From contig AP031352.1 in assembly GCA_037833965.1 (NCBI GenBank), forward strand, positions 24,036,501-24,100,500: a stretch of DNA of 64,000 nucleotides, in the 5' to 3' direction. This stretch comes from Marchantia polymorpha subsp. ruderalis. Lineage: Eukaryota; Streptophyta; Marchantiopsida; Marchantiales; Marchantiaceae. The notes under the pieces are model-generated. The model worked only from the letters and a program-made list of their open reading frames with translations. It did no database searches and was not told the origin of the DNA. The position numbers and the translations under genes are program-made. Shown piece by piece: positions 1 through 12,807 of the stretch (the first letter of the stretch is position 1; every line of letters begins with the position of its first letter).

Positions 1-3000
1 AGTTCTATATGATTTTTTTATTCACTATCAATATTAACAATGGATCATTTGTTCTAGAAGCATATTTATGTGCGGAATATAAAGGGATATACCTCTAACT
101 AAAACGTGGACAAATTTTAGCAGTCTAATTTATCGCGAAATCCACGTGGTCAGCCATGCTCCTCGTGCGTGGCGAAACCTGCATTTGGGGTTCTGGTTAG
201 GGCCCTAAGCTAACCGAGAGATACCTTCAAATCACACTGTTCTCCTTCTCGAGTGTTCTGGATGGTGTGCAATAGGTGAGGATTATTCCTTTTGGTTTGT
301 TTACTACAGTGCTTCTTATCCAGAATCTAGATTTTTGTCAAACTTAGAAACCAGAAGTATTCGATTCCCGAGGACTTGCCAGACATCTGGATCTCTTACG
401 AGATCTGTCCGAGATTGAAGACTGTAAACAGTGCAACATTTGTCCGACGAGAGAGGACAGCTGCAAAAGCTAAGATTTACTTGGCATTTATTACGTAGGA
501 CTTGATTCAGATATGGTTGCATCACTTCATAGAAAAATAGTCAATACAGATGAATCTTCTAACGAAAGAAGGCATCAGTAATGCTGAAAGGTTAAGCGCA
601 TATACGTGTAGTTCCCTGGCACGCACGCACGCCCCTGACACATCAACTCTCATGAAGGGTTTGAGGCATTTTTCCAGAGAAGACAATACTGTTTGACGAT
701 GGGCAAGATGAAGAGGGCCAACGTCAACCAGGATTATTTTCAAAGAATGTCCCTGGTTTCGTTCAAGAAACCCATTCTGATTCCCCTGCAGCCACACCCA
801 CCTCAGTGACTTTTCGCCTCGTACCAACCATCCCTGCAGCCTGGTGCCTCTTGCACAGCTGAGACTAGTTTCACCGCTTACAATCCTCCACGCCTAGCAC
901 TAGCATATCTCCATCATATCTTCTGAAATGATATTATTGATTCTCAGCTACGTCCCATGGGTTTCAATCGGTTTCAGTCTGCTCATCATCCCATTCTACG
1001 CAAAGCCACATACCTTTGAAGAACATCCTTGTGAAACCTCAAGAGCCCAGGCTCTCCAGCACATGCAAAGAAGAAGATAGCATCATCCTCTCACATCATT
1101 TTGATAAGTTTTTTTTTTCGAAGGTTGAACGTAAATATTTTTTTTCGTATTCCTCGTTTACGTAAGTGACAAGATTCCGGGAGATGTTATATTAAAGGTG
1201 AATCCTGTATAAATTATGTTTAGCATAAGAAAACCATATTTAGCACGTTACTCTCAAGAGCTATTCTCACTTGCAGTTTCTACATCTTAATTGTTTTTCA
1301 AGACGATAGTGGATGGATAATATATCAATCTTTGATTGTATAAATAATGGATTATTTGGTTGCCAAGCAAGAGGAAAAAGTTGAAGAGCTCGCATTTTCA
1401 GGGAGTTGCAGTCATTGCCACATTGAGTCATTGACCATACTACTGTACTTCAAAGAGGAAATCCTTGTCAGTCAATGACTCAACCGCCAACGTATTCTTC
1501 GTTGGAGTATTGTGGACACAAAAGATGCAAAGGTGACGGCTTCAGATAAGGTCCTCAACACAAGGACTGCACATGGGAGGCGTGAGACCGGTTCCAAAGA
1601 GGGTCACATGCTCGCTCGCAGTCCGAGGAAAAGACATGCGGGCTCACTTCTGCCATTGGAGCATGCAATCTGAGGTCACATGATGCTGTCCTGCACCTTT
1701 GTGTACATCCCCGAGACAAGAACAATGCTCTGGAACTTCTTTCGGCCAACAACTCGTTGCAATGAGTTCCTACAATTCTCTTGAAGAAGTTTCTGTTCAT
1801 TCTTATTTTTACTTATCTACATTGTGGAGTAATGTTATTCTAACAATCAACAATTTTTAAACGAACACTATGTTCACGATCCCGTACTTGGTCTCATGAT
1901 TGAATTTCACAAAGCTTCATACGAAGTACTTAATTTTTCACTTTCTTTTGAAGCAACTTGTGTATTTGTATCAAAACATCAGGTACCTTGTTCGTCTGGA
2001 TTTTTCTAATTGCTAAATTTGGTGGGGGTGGGGGAAGTCAATAACTTGCAGAGGAAGCGGTGACAGGCCGAAAGGCAGCGATGTAGGTTGCAAACCAGGA
2101 GTTCAATTGAAAGTAGACCATACGTGTAAAACACGTACATAGTGTAGGTCACGGTGTCCGCTTCGTATCTCAAACCAGTGCAGTTAAAATTCTGTATGTG
2201 GGAGACGCTGCATGCAGCAACCGCTGTAAGCTGGAAAAATTGCGTCCAGGTTGACTTCCGTATTATGTGTATCTGATATGTAAGTCTTATCCGTTGTGAT
2301 TTGTGCGAATAAGATGTTTCAGGTTTCGAAATTAAAATTAAAATCTAATGCTATTTAAAGTAAGAATCAAATTTAGATGGTATTTGAAGTAGACTTTTAG
2401 AATCTGAACTTTTACAGAACGGCCTCCCTTAAGAGAGAATTCTGGAGTATGCTGTAAGAGTTATGAAGAAAGTCTTGGGGATGAACTTAGATCTACTGGC
2501 ATTTTATCTTTATATTTTATAACTCTATATACCAACTGAGTTCTTTTGGAGAAATTCATCGCAATATTTTCTTACACATTCTACCAACTGCCTGTCTTTC
2601 AAGTAAAAATATATATCCCACTATTTTATTTGACTTTCTTCCATCTGATTTTAATCGATTGAGTTACATCGAAGTTAGATCAAATCCCATGCACCTCTAT
2701 CTAAACCTTGTGGAGGACCTCGGGACTGACAAAATAAACAAGCCCACAAAATACCTCCCAGTAGTTTATAGCCGAACTGTTTGCTATTCACTTGGCCCCA
2801 TTTCCCTCGTTTGTACCTGAACAGACTCGTCCCTTGCCGTCGACTGTGTACTGTACATTCATTTGCTATACTGTATTCAAACTCTACGTATACGTATTGT
2901 TGACCCTTATTGTATGTGGACCCCTGCCCAGAACTGGACCTTCTGAGTGTAGGGAATGCAGAAGTCACCGAAGGCCGCACAGCACGACTCGCCCACGGTC

Positions 3001-4059
3001 CACTGTCCCTGCACGACACCCATTGGTTTGACCTCCTCGCAGTGCGGAGCTAATTTTCACAACACACAACAGTAAGCACGGCAAGCACCTGCGTCCCAAC
3101 ACAGCTTGAGGTGCAAACAACAACAACCGAGAGACGAGCTCATACGAGCTTGGACGCTTTCGCTGTCGGTCGTATCCGTCCATGACTGCATGATGTGCGC
3201 ACAGTTAGCTATGTGGGAGAACGTCTGCCAAGAAAGCCCTGGAACTGTCCAGGCCAGCCTCCACAGCCAGTGGCATGGACTCTCCAATGTCCCTCTGGAG
3301 ACGGAGGACAAGACTACAGAGCGGCGGGTGCTTGTCCATATTCATCTCCAAATCAGTCCGTCAGGGCCTAGTTGATGCCTCGCGCGGTTTGGAGGACACC
3401 AACTTCTCCTAGAGTCTTTCGGGTCTGGTCTGGTGTGATCTGATCTGGTGTGGGCTGTAGTTTCATCTCTTCTGAGACTTTTCCGTGCCTCCGGCGACGT
3501 GGTACCTTCGTACGGCCCTTTTCTCGAGTATTCTATAATATTCGTGATAGCTGATGTCAGAAAATGCTCATCTTCAAGCATAAGTCGGCCATTCGGAGAT
3601 AGGAATGAGTACAAAGCGGTTCCTGCCCGATTTAAAATCTTCTGTTTTGAGGATTCAGAAACTTTCCTGCGTGCGTTTTCCGCATGCTCAATCTGGAAGG
3701 TCTGTGCTTTTGGAACAGGGTAAATATGATGGTCAGTATAGAAGGAACGGAACAGTGAAACAGACGAAGACGAAGACGGCACGATGCGGATGCTATTCCC
3801 ATCTTGTGTGTCGATGGTGGGGACATGCTCAGACCATGACTAGCGTTTGCGAGTGACTTGATTCGGACTTGATGCGGTGTGGTGATCCACTCTAGGTCTA
3901 ATTGGAAGAAATGGCCTGATCCAGGTCGGACTGGAGGTTCTCAGCTGAGAGTAAAAACTCAGAAAATCTTCAAGCTTCCTCAATCTCACTCACTAAATTA
4001 TCGATCCAATCGAGACTGCAAGCGTTCTCGCCGACAAACATTTATCAGCTGAAACTGAG
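1..4059. other. Spacer, no gene recognised
   Basis: AT-rich to mixed-composition DNA without a gene I can support. Short ORFs occur on both strands. The most protein-like is a 146-codon minus-strand ORF at 3342-3782, Ser-rich at its start and basic at its end, with no domain I recognise and an equally open antisense frame. The last few hundred bases before 4060 presumably hold the promoter and leader of the DJ-1-type gene, but no clear TATA box is visible. Confidence 0.5.
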
Positions 4060-5122
4060 ATGGGGCGAAAATTGCAAGTGGCTGTAGTTTTATTCGACGG
4101 TGTGTCTGCTCTTGATGCGACTGCACCTTACGAGTGTCTGCAGCTTCTGCCCAACACCGAGGTAGTCTTTGTTTCGCACACAGTCGGTGCTCACAAGGAC
4201 GCTCTGGGCTATCTGTCGCTTAATTCCACTCACACGTTTCACGAGGTCTCTCTACCAGACATCGTCATAGTTCCGGGTGGACTCGGAATCAAAAAGCTCC
4301 TGAAAGATCTGGTGGTTCTGGACTGGCTGCAACAGGTTGGTTACGATTCTGCAACCGAATATTTGTGCTGAAGAAGAATGAATGTCAGTCAGTCAGTCAG
4401 TCAGTCGCCTGGCTGAGTACCATGCATCTAGACCTTACATCTACCCTGTGGGATTCGGACATTTGAAATCTGGCTTATAATTTGGCCCTCGTCAACTCTG
4501 TGTCCAGGTTAACGACACAACGCTGTTCACAGCGTCGGTGGGATCAGGATCACTGCTTCTGGCGGAAGCAGGCTTGTTGACTGGACTGTCGGCCACCACT
4601 CACTGGGCTGCCCTTGAAGCACTGGAGAAACAAGGCGTGAAGGTCGCCAAGGGCCGCGTTGTGCAGCAGGTAAATGCGTAAACCTGAGAATTCTTTTGCA
4701 ATTCGCTGATTCATACCACATTCGTTATGTCGTTCCAACCATATCTCAATTTCAATATGTTGTCCGCCGTTCCATCTGTTCCTCGATCGAGCAAGAGAGG
4801 TGGATTCAATGATACCTGGACTTTCAACGATGATAATCTTTAATCCTCCTCGTCCTCCTCCTCCTTTGTATTAAGATTGTGTGGCGACTGTCTGCAGGGG
4901 AAGATCATTACAGCAGCAGGTCCGACTTCTGGTATCGAGATGGGCATACTGCTGGCATCATTAGCTACAAACAAGGACTTTGCGAAGAGCGTGGAGCTGA
5001 TCCTCGAATACGATCCGCAACCGCCTTTTAACACCGGATCCACGACCAAGGCCGGCGCTGAACTCACTGCCAAAGCTACGACCATGCTGTATGCGAACGA
5101 GCTCAAGGCGTCGAACCTCTAA
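4060..5122 (+). CDS. DJ-1/PfpI family protein, isonitrile-hydratase-like, three exons
   Basis: Three exons join in phase 0: 4060-4335, 4508-4669 and 4898-5122, all with GT/AG introns of 172 and 228 bp, giving 220 aa. The product fits the isonitrile hydratase branch of the DJ-1/PfpI superfamily, small cytosolic alpha/beta proteins in which a nucleophile-elbow Cys and an Asp hydrate isonitriles to formamides. Visible hallmarks are the N-terminal strand with LDATAPYE (Asp kept), DIVIVPGGLG, the elbow ending in GSLLLAEAGLL, then ATTHW, AAGPTSGIEMG and the C-terminal LEYDPQPPFN. The elbow reads SVGSGS where bacterial isonitrile hydratase has SVCTGS, so residue 104 is Gly in place of the catalytic Cys. 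Nothing indicates a targeting peptide. The family call is firm; the biochemical role is open, because classical hydratase chemistry should be lost. A tetranucleotide repeat lies in intron 1. Confidence 0.85.
4384..4406. repeat. Tetranucleotide microsatellite (GTCA)n
   Basis: Five full GTCA units plus GTC inside intron 1 of the DJ-1-type gene. This is a simple repeat that may vary in length between individuals. Confidence 0.9.
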
Positions 5123-7119
5123 TCTCGCGCACCCTGCGAAGATCATGGAGTGCTGTATGATAGAGAATACCAGTGATTTTTATATGATGGCTTGGATTGT
5201 ACGAGAGCAGCAGGTGCGTGTTACGTTTCCATGAATTGACAGGTCTAGTAAGCTCTTACTGGCTGATTCCGTGGGGAGGAAGACACAGCTAGCACATGCG
5301 TTGCTGTTAAAACCTTCGTCTTCATCTCGTGTGTACGTGCTCTCGTACGCACATCTCTCTCTGCTTGTTCGAGATTCCTGTCCGATCGATAGTCACTGCC
5401 CAAGTTTTCATCGAGCGCAAATCTAGAATCTGCGATCAGACTCCAACGAAACTAGACATTTGCCTCAAACGCAGATTGGCAGCAGATGACAACAGACTTA
5501 CAAGCAACGATGCTGCAGCGGATCCGGACGAATTATTCTTCTCGTCTTCCGCCTCATCTGCTTTGCCTTGTGAATAGCAGTTCTATCCATGAAGAGGTGT
5601 GCAGTGTATGTGTCGCCCCAAATTGTACAAGTTTTGTTCGATTTGCACTCTGGCGATCGGTCGATGGCAAGGTCCAGGAGTTTTTAACCTTCCCTAGACT
5701 TTGGAACCAGAGCCCCGGCCTGCAGCCTCCTGCGCCAAGAAACTTGTCACATGATTGGCATAAGATGGTCATAATAAAATTCGGCATTTACCTTCTGTTG
5801 GAAGTGCTTTTTGCTCTAAGATTTGTGCTCTTTTGGATTAGTCCAGTTCTGCTCAAGGCCATTCGATCGATGAAGAAAGCAAGTCCATTGTACAGTTTCC
5901 ATCTCCCACTTATCGAATTCTTTATAGTCGGTCCACTGGACGATCTCCACGTCAACTTCCTTCCACCGAGATGGAATGTATTGCAATGTGCCTCGCATAT
6001 ATGAGCAATCATATATTTGTCTGATGGTGGTGGAGTTTAGGGTTTAGTTTAGAGTCCGACAGTAGTGTTTTTGTTATTTGATATATGTCTACAAGTTGTG
6101 AGTATGCAGCTTACTATTCATGTTAAAACGTAGCATATTTTTTTATGTTATGTTTTAACATAAATAGTAACCTATTTATCTTGAAATTCCATCATTTAAG
6201 TAGAAAAGATTTACCACATCACAGTTTACTATGTTTTTCCTTGTAAACTTAATCTTTTTCTTAATCTGGTTTAGTAGGAAACCCTTCAATACACCATTTA
6301 CTTCTTAAAAGAAAGATTGAGCATTCAAACCAATAAAAATATATGACGTCTTTGGACAATAGAGTCTAGGCTTATATCTGTAAAAGAACTTCGAACCTTT
6401 ACAACACATCTTACACTTGGGATATCTCACGCCTAGTTCAAATGCCAAACGTAGCAGATTGAAAGTTCTCCTAGCATCATATCTCTGAATAATCTATCTT
6501 GTTAAAATTCGCCAAAGATTTGTCAGATATACATTCAGAAATACTTCTGTCTCTAATCAACTCAATACTAGAAATGCTTCGAATTTTTTCAAACCATTCA
6601 AATTAATTCAAAACAATTTATTTTAAGAAAAGTAAAAACATAAAATATACAAGAACAGAAATTTTTCAGGGTTTCCCATTTAATTCCGTTAATAATGCCT
6701 CGGTAGTTTTCTTTCCGTTTTAAAATTTCTTCACATTATCACAAGGAAAAAATTTTAAAAAAAAATCTGTATAGAAAATTGAATGAGTGTTGGGTCAGAA
6801 ACAGTACCTTGTTCATAACTTTTTGATAAGAAATATTCCATGAAAGATAAGAAAAATTATGTACAACATATATTTTATAATTATACCTTTCTAACTTAAA
6901 GAAAAATTGAAGCTTAACAAAAGTTGAGGAAATATTTAGATTAATATCAATATCATAAATATTTAAATTTCGAAAAAATATTTATCTATATTTATATTTA
7001 AACCTTTAATTTTTCAAAATAAACATAGAATGTAGTTATACATAAAAAACTTAATTTTTTCAAATTAAACATAGAATGTAGGTTATATATATACCTTTAT
7101 AAATATATATATTACAGTC
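5123..7119. other. Spacer, AT-rich
   Basis: This stretch holds the 3' flank of the DJ-1-type gene and then increasingly AT-rich DNA. A 172-codon plus-strand ORF at 5486-6004 and opposing minus-strand ORFs around 5800-6010 overlap each other, and none shows a family motif. From about 6000 onward I see no coding potential. Confidence 0.5.
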
Positions 7120-7274
7120 GGTAAAACGTCCGTCAGGTGACATTGACTCTCGGCATTCCGAAGGTTTCAGTCCCATTTCATGTGCAGTTTTATAGTACAC
7201 ATATAACCCTAGCCAAAATTGCGGCTAGTAGCATTTCAATAGACTCCTGAGTATTTCCGAGCACGTCCCGAGGC

Positions 7275-7278
7275 AAAA
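7275..7278 (-). terminator. RNA polymerase III terminator (T4)
   Basis: A TTTT run in the minus-strand transcript begins 3 nt past the mature tRNA end. This is the usual pol III stop signal and supports the tRNA gene as a real transcription unit. Confidence 0.6.
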
Positions 7279-7281
7279 TTG

Positions 7282-7354
7282 CGACCATGCTGGGGATCGA
7301 ACCCAGAATCTCTAGCTCCGTAGGCTAGCGCCTTATCCATTGGGCCACACGGTC
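7282..7354 (-). tRNA. tRNA-Arg (anticodon ACG)
   Basis: A 73-nt cloverleaf on the minus strand. The 7-bp acceptor stem pairs GACCGTG with CATGGTC (one G-U) and is followed by discriminator G. The D arm has TGGCCCAATGGATAAGGC, the anticodon stem CTAGC/GCTAG encloses loop CTACGGA with anticodon ACG, and the T arm CTGGG/CCCAG encloses TTCGATC. Box A and box B are intact, there is no intron, and CCA is not encoded, as expected for a nuclear tRNA gene. The body matches the conserved plant tRNA-Arg(ACG). It decodes CGU/CGC/CGA Arg codons after A34-to-I editing. The flanks suggest it might instead head a SINE-like unit (see findings). Confidence 0.92.
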
Positions 7355-9480
7355 GTATATTTACCTGAGAGAAATAAATATACTTGAACCATTTAAAAAT
7401 CTGTTTAAGAGATGAAAATATAAAAAGCAGAATAGGGGTAAATTTTTTAGGAAAAAAATAATATTGACTTAAATTTAAAGACATCGGTAAATTTCCTATC
7501 ATATTTATGTTTGAAATAAAATTAAAAAAACACATGACCAATTAATCAGGCTTGAAATATAAATAAATGTGAATGGATCTTGAACGATTTATAAAAAATG
7601 AGCTTGATTTAACTTTAGCCGTTAGTATCCAAGTTGTATGTGTTACTGATTGGATAACGAGAGATTAGAGAATTTTTGCCTCAGTTGTATTTTTACGACA
7701 ACTTTAGGCATGCAAATATTTGTGAAGTAACAAGATTTTTTGTGTGCCGGTCAGATGTGAAATCTTATGGGAGATTTTTACAGATGAGTGTATGTTTATG
7801 CTAAGGTTATGATGTATCTTTTAATAACTCACTTTCACCAAATGTGTTCTCAATCATATTTCAATCATTCAATCTTAAATTTACACAAGTATGAAGTTTG
7901 CTTGATTTATGAATAAACTGAAATTATGGTAAGTATTATTTGGTTTCGATATGCATTTTGATAAGAGTCATACATGCATTATGGAGATGTTATTCGATAC
8001 ACATAATTAATCAAACACTGTCCATCAAGTTGCTGATGCATACATCTAATTGTCTTACTTTCAATTATCCATGTATAGATCAACTGGAAAATTGAAATCG
8101 ATGTGAGAGTTTTTTAGAAAGATATATACTTATTTTTTTATGAATATATAAAATGATGTGAACTCGTTGAAATTATGGAGAGAAAAATTCGTGATCATTG
8201 TCTGCAGCACAAATTCATTATAATGAATGGATTCAATCAAGATTGAAAACAAGGTAAACTGAATAGTGTAAATATTTTAAAGACTGATAGCTGTCGAATC
8301 GAATCGATATTTTGCGATTAAAAACTTCATTAGTGTATCACCAGATCATAGTTTTATTCCAATGATATGAGAAGTGGATTTTAAAAGATGGTCAAATTCT
8401 TTTTACTTCTATCTACTTTTGAATGGTTATGTATTTTTTTTTGTTCATGACTAAAAAATCGTATTTGATTTATATCTAACAGAAAATCTAATGCTTTTTT
8501 CCTATTTGATCATTACTATCTTACCATCACAACCCCAAAGACTCACATGTTAAAGACTGATCATATAACCCGGAGCTTAATTATTTTGACTTCATCCAGT
8601 AGACCTACAACCCATATTTACTTTAATATTCGAAGAAGATCTCCAATCTTGTATATATTTTAAGTTCTCACAATTTTTTAACTTCTTATATTTGATGCAG
8701 TTTGTAATGTGTATGTATGTATATCAATGTATATTTGAAACATATTTGCCCAAATCTGCATTTTTATTCATAAATTAGGATTCTTGGAGTATTTTGTAAT
8801 GTACATTTTCTAATACAAAACATCCAATGGAGTAGCTCATGTTTGGATTTTCAACTCACATTGAATATTTTACGTTAGCGGTTTTTCAAGAGTTTAGAAT
8901 ATATTATGCTAGTAGTTAAATCAAGTATTGCTAACTCTAACTCTCTTGTTAATTGGACTAGGATTAGCTTATTACTATACATGAAAGCTGGTCATAAATC
9001 TGAATTACACAAACTTAGAGTTTCAGTTTCTGTGTCTTTTTGTGTTCCAGTAAACAAAGCATCAATGAGGTGAACCACTTAATGGCAAAGTCGGCTCTGT
9101 TGTATGGTTGTGGCAGTGACAACCTTAAACCATCAACTTATGATCTTTACTTTAAAAATATTTGATTATAGTAAATTATCAAATTGTTAGACTCTTGTAA
9201 TACCTGAAATTATAACTAGATTTTTTAAATATTGAGTATTAGTTGCTTACAAGTAGAGCAAACTGTTATATTTGATGAAAAAAATTTACAATGAAAAACT
9301 TTAAAACGCAAATCATGCAATCGTGTGAAAGTAGAAAAAAAATACCACATCACTCAATGGTAGTTGAATTTTACATTTATCCCAACTATTTCTTCTAATT
9401 TAGCTTCATTTTTTTAATGAAAATCAAATGCACATGTTGCATCTTGCCTATGGCTCATTAAGATAATCTGTATGGCATTC
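7355..9480. other. Spacer, strongly AT-rich
   Basis: No ORF of note, no domain and no repeat structure that I can see. The DNA is AT-rich with short homopolymer runs and looks like plain intergenic sequence. Confidence 0.5.
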
Positions 9481-11240
9481 AACTTTTGAACAGACCCTTG
9501 CAAGTCGATACGATTGTTGTGCATACTAATTATCACAAACAAGTACTTGTCTTGGAGCGTGGGTGCAAGTTCTATGTACACGGTTCTTCTTCATCCAATT
9601 TCCAGACTGTTGGGATCATGAAACCACTATAAGAGTACTGAACACTTACAACGTTCCTCAATTGGCCAGATATCTAAAAGTTCATAACATTATTCTACCA
9701 AAAGACGAACATTGTGCTTTATGAACCTCTTGAAAAAACAATAAGTACTTCACTATCAACACACAAACTGAGCATCTTAGCATTCTCTATATCGATGGAA
9801 AGATGTGTCCTATCGGCATTTTGCACCATTTTCTATCGATCTGGATTGAAACTCCCGAGCTACTACACCGAGGTGAGACGCAAAATTTTTATCGATTTGA
9901 GAGAGGTTTCAAGATAAATCCTATAATTAAGGATAACAGTCCAACACGGTACATACATTTAGACATTGTGAGGAGGGTGCAAACCCTCACCATTGCCAAA
10001 TTCTCGAAAGTCCCAATCCACCGCTATGTAATTTCAGTGCATAAGATCAAAAACATTTGAAACATAGAAAAAAATGAGTTGACATCTATCGATTGTGCAA
10101 GTTTTTTCACCAAACAATAGGAAAAATTCAAACCCACTTTTTGACCTTTACGAAAAAACGTTTTGAGCTTCTGTTGCCAAAGATATAAAACCCAAGTATC
10201 ATTTCTTGCAGATGCAACTCCAGGATATTGAGAGATTTACTCCATCGTGTGCAAAATTCATTGAGGTCGGTGTTTGATTGTCTGTGATCAGCATGATATC
10301 TTGTTGGAGCCACATCTTGCAGGTCTCATGTCACTTACATAATAACGTCCGGAAAATAAGCTTGCGGATTACTCGTCTGACATAAATCGTCTATATTCCG
10401 TTCTTAGCATGGTCCAAAGTCATCCACTCGAGCACTCTCTGCGTTTATTGCTTCGTATTAATGTATTGAACCTTTTGATCCGACTTCTATCCACTATGAT
10501 CCCCACTTTGATTCACATACTTTTCAAGTTCGGGACCTTTATGCATGAATCCAGCAGTTGCAAGTTTCATATTTCCAACTTGAGTATGGGCTTAACATGG
10601 AAGTGCAGCAATGAAGGAATGTTGCCAAAGTTTTAATTAAATGTAGATGTTTGAGAATGTGTCTTGTGTATTACTAGTGGGTGAAGTAACCATGTTTCGA
10701 AGCTTCATGACACCCAGAGCTCCCATAAATTCACTCTGTGCCTGGATCTCATAATTTGCTCGTAGTGCGCACTTGTGGGACAACTGGGGACTCACCTCAT
10801 GGCGGAAGACGAGGTAAGAGGGCGTAGGATGGCGACATATTGTAGTACCTCATGATTAGCGAGAGGACCACATGGTCGGCCGTCCGCCACACACTTTGAC
10901 AATGTGCCCTCTGCGAGCAATTCGCCCTCCTGCATGATAAAGTCGGCGTCGTGCGCGTGTTGGAAACAGATGAAATGTCGGTAAACCGCGGTCTCGGAAC
11001 AGCCGCGTCGAGTTTCTCCACAAGGAGAACGCGTCACAGTAGATATGGCGTCTTAGAGTGCGTCCAACGACGGAGAATGATCAGGCGCAAGCATGCACGA
11101 TAAATGAGCTCAGAGGTTGGATCGTCCTTTAATGGGAGCTTCTCGTCCATGTCACAGTCATGGAGTTCCTTTCCGCCATGACACAAAGGACATTTATGCA
11201 CATGATTGCGTCCACGACTGATGCTCATCTAAACTTGGCA
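9481..11240. other. Decayed coding-like DNA, unrecognised
   Basis: Fragments in changing plus-strand frames between about 9490 and 10640 (for example ORFs 9714-9917 and 9803-10060) have protein-like composition but are broken by stops and match nothing I know. On the minus strand, 11034-11228 encodes a 64-aa ORF with a CPLCHGGKELHDC cysteine/histidine cluster, followed downstream by a second ORF (10792-11037) in another frame. This could be an eroded gene or transposon; no function is assigned. Confidence 0.25.
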
Positions 11241-12098
11241 TCTCACGTCCCAGAGAAGCTTTTGGCCATGAAGCGAACCGCCGTCAGTTTCAGAATTCAA
11301 TCGAAGTATCTAAAAGTTTGCCAAATTTGGAGACCCAGAATAAAGCCTGCGCTTTTGTGCTGCAAACGTCAAAGTTAAAGCCACTTCAGAACGATGAAGT
11401 GGAAGCAGATCCATGGCAGGCGGCAGGCGGCAGGCCACAGCACTTCGTCCTTTCCTCCTCTCCTCAAGAAGCGAAGCTACTCGGAAATAAGAGCTCTGCA
11501 ATGCGCCTGAATTTCGCGAGCACTCCCAACCCTCTTTGTCTCGGCTGCGAGGAATGGAAGGAAAGGGCACATAGAATCCATCGATTCGAACTTGAGTTGT
11601 CTGAAGCGAATTAATAACTGGAACTGAATCGAACTTACAGATTTGAGCTTTAAAAGGTCAGATTCGAGACATAAGATGATTGGCGTCTTCTCCTTCTTCA
11701 TCATCTTCCTCTCCTTCTTCTTCTTCAAGAGTGGTGGATGACCGGCAGGGCATTATCTTCCTCTGTGGAAACGAGCCTCGTGGTGGTTGGAACGCTCCAC
11801 AATGAGAGATGTGGAAGAGGCCCGCGTTGCACTGACCCTGAGACCGAGAGGATGCTGCTGGCCCACGAATCTGCGGAGTTCTGTGTTTCTGAAAAGGCAG
11901 GGCGGCTAATTTGATCGAGGGGATACTGGGCGAATTTCGCTGCTATTCCACCGAGTGCAATTAAGGGAAAAGAGTTGTGGGTTGTGCATGCGACGCTCTT
12001 TAATGAGGAATCCAGGGGCCGCGAACGCTTCCATCTCCCGCTCAGCACCTCGGCTCGTCCATCTTTAGTGCAGATGGTCGCAGTGCCTCACTCTCTAC
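11241..12098. other. Spacer with pyrimidine tract
   Basis: Mixed-composition DNA without a supported gene. A CT-rich tract at about 11685-11728 resembles leader or intron sequence, but no exon can be tied to it. Confidence 0.35.
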
Positions 12099-12392
12099 TC
12101 TGGAATATTCCATAGCCCGGGTGTTGCATGCGTTCTGCTGTTCACAGCGTCAGCGATCTCGACGACGAGGGGACAGTTCGGAACGATATCTCCAGGCCCG
12201 GGCTTCCACCGTGTTCGGGTTCTATTCTTCAATCCTGCACGAGGAATCGGACCATCAGGCTGCACTCCGAGATCGAAGCTCTTGAATGAGTATGCTCGCA
12301 ACGACTGCGGATTCTGGACTCCCATTACCATCTCCATCGGAACCTACGGATCCGGAGGTATCCAAGAGCTCAGGGCGACCACCTCAAGTTGA
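12099..12392 (+). other. Unassigned ORF-like stretch with hydrophobic start
   Basis: A plus-strand frame is open from about 12069 to the TGA ending at 12392 without an ATG near its beginning. It reads a short hydrophobic run (ACVLLFTASA), then GQFGTISPGPGF and later NDCGFWTPITISIG. The composition is protein-like and the start resembles a signal peptide, but I do not recognise the family. It may be a terminal exon or the remnant of a gene next to the cyclase. The opposite strand is also partly open, so confidence is low. Confidence 0.2.
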
Positions 12393-12807
12393 TCACTCAG
12401 TCCGTGGCTTTGGGCACCCTTGAACGCACACTCTGCGTTGTCGTCATCCCCAAAATCTGTATCCAGAGGGACTCGTGATGGCAGGGTTCAAGTGAATTCA
12501 CCACCGCAACGAGATCTCTGTTCTACCGAGGACCTCAGCTCGTCGATTGCTGCACAGGATTTCCAATGCGGACCAGTTTTGCGGGCAATGGTCTGGGAAG
12601 CACGAGCAATGACCTGCGTCATCCAGATCCCAATGTTGGGCATCTGAGCTCGGGCTTGCGTTTGCTTGCAATCCACGTTGCATAGCAGAACCTCGGAGAA
12701 GTCCATGGTGAGAGGCAGAAGAAGGCATATGTAGATCAGAATGTCTGTCACCACACCCGACCAGCAGCTACCTCAGAAGGCCTCGAGCAATTCATGTCGT
12801 TGACCTT

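Noticed and set aside
5486-6012. 172-codon plus-strand ORF and opposing minus-strand ORFs
   Set aside because: No domain, mutual overlap and location in the 3' flank of the DJ-1-type gene; chance is likely.
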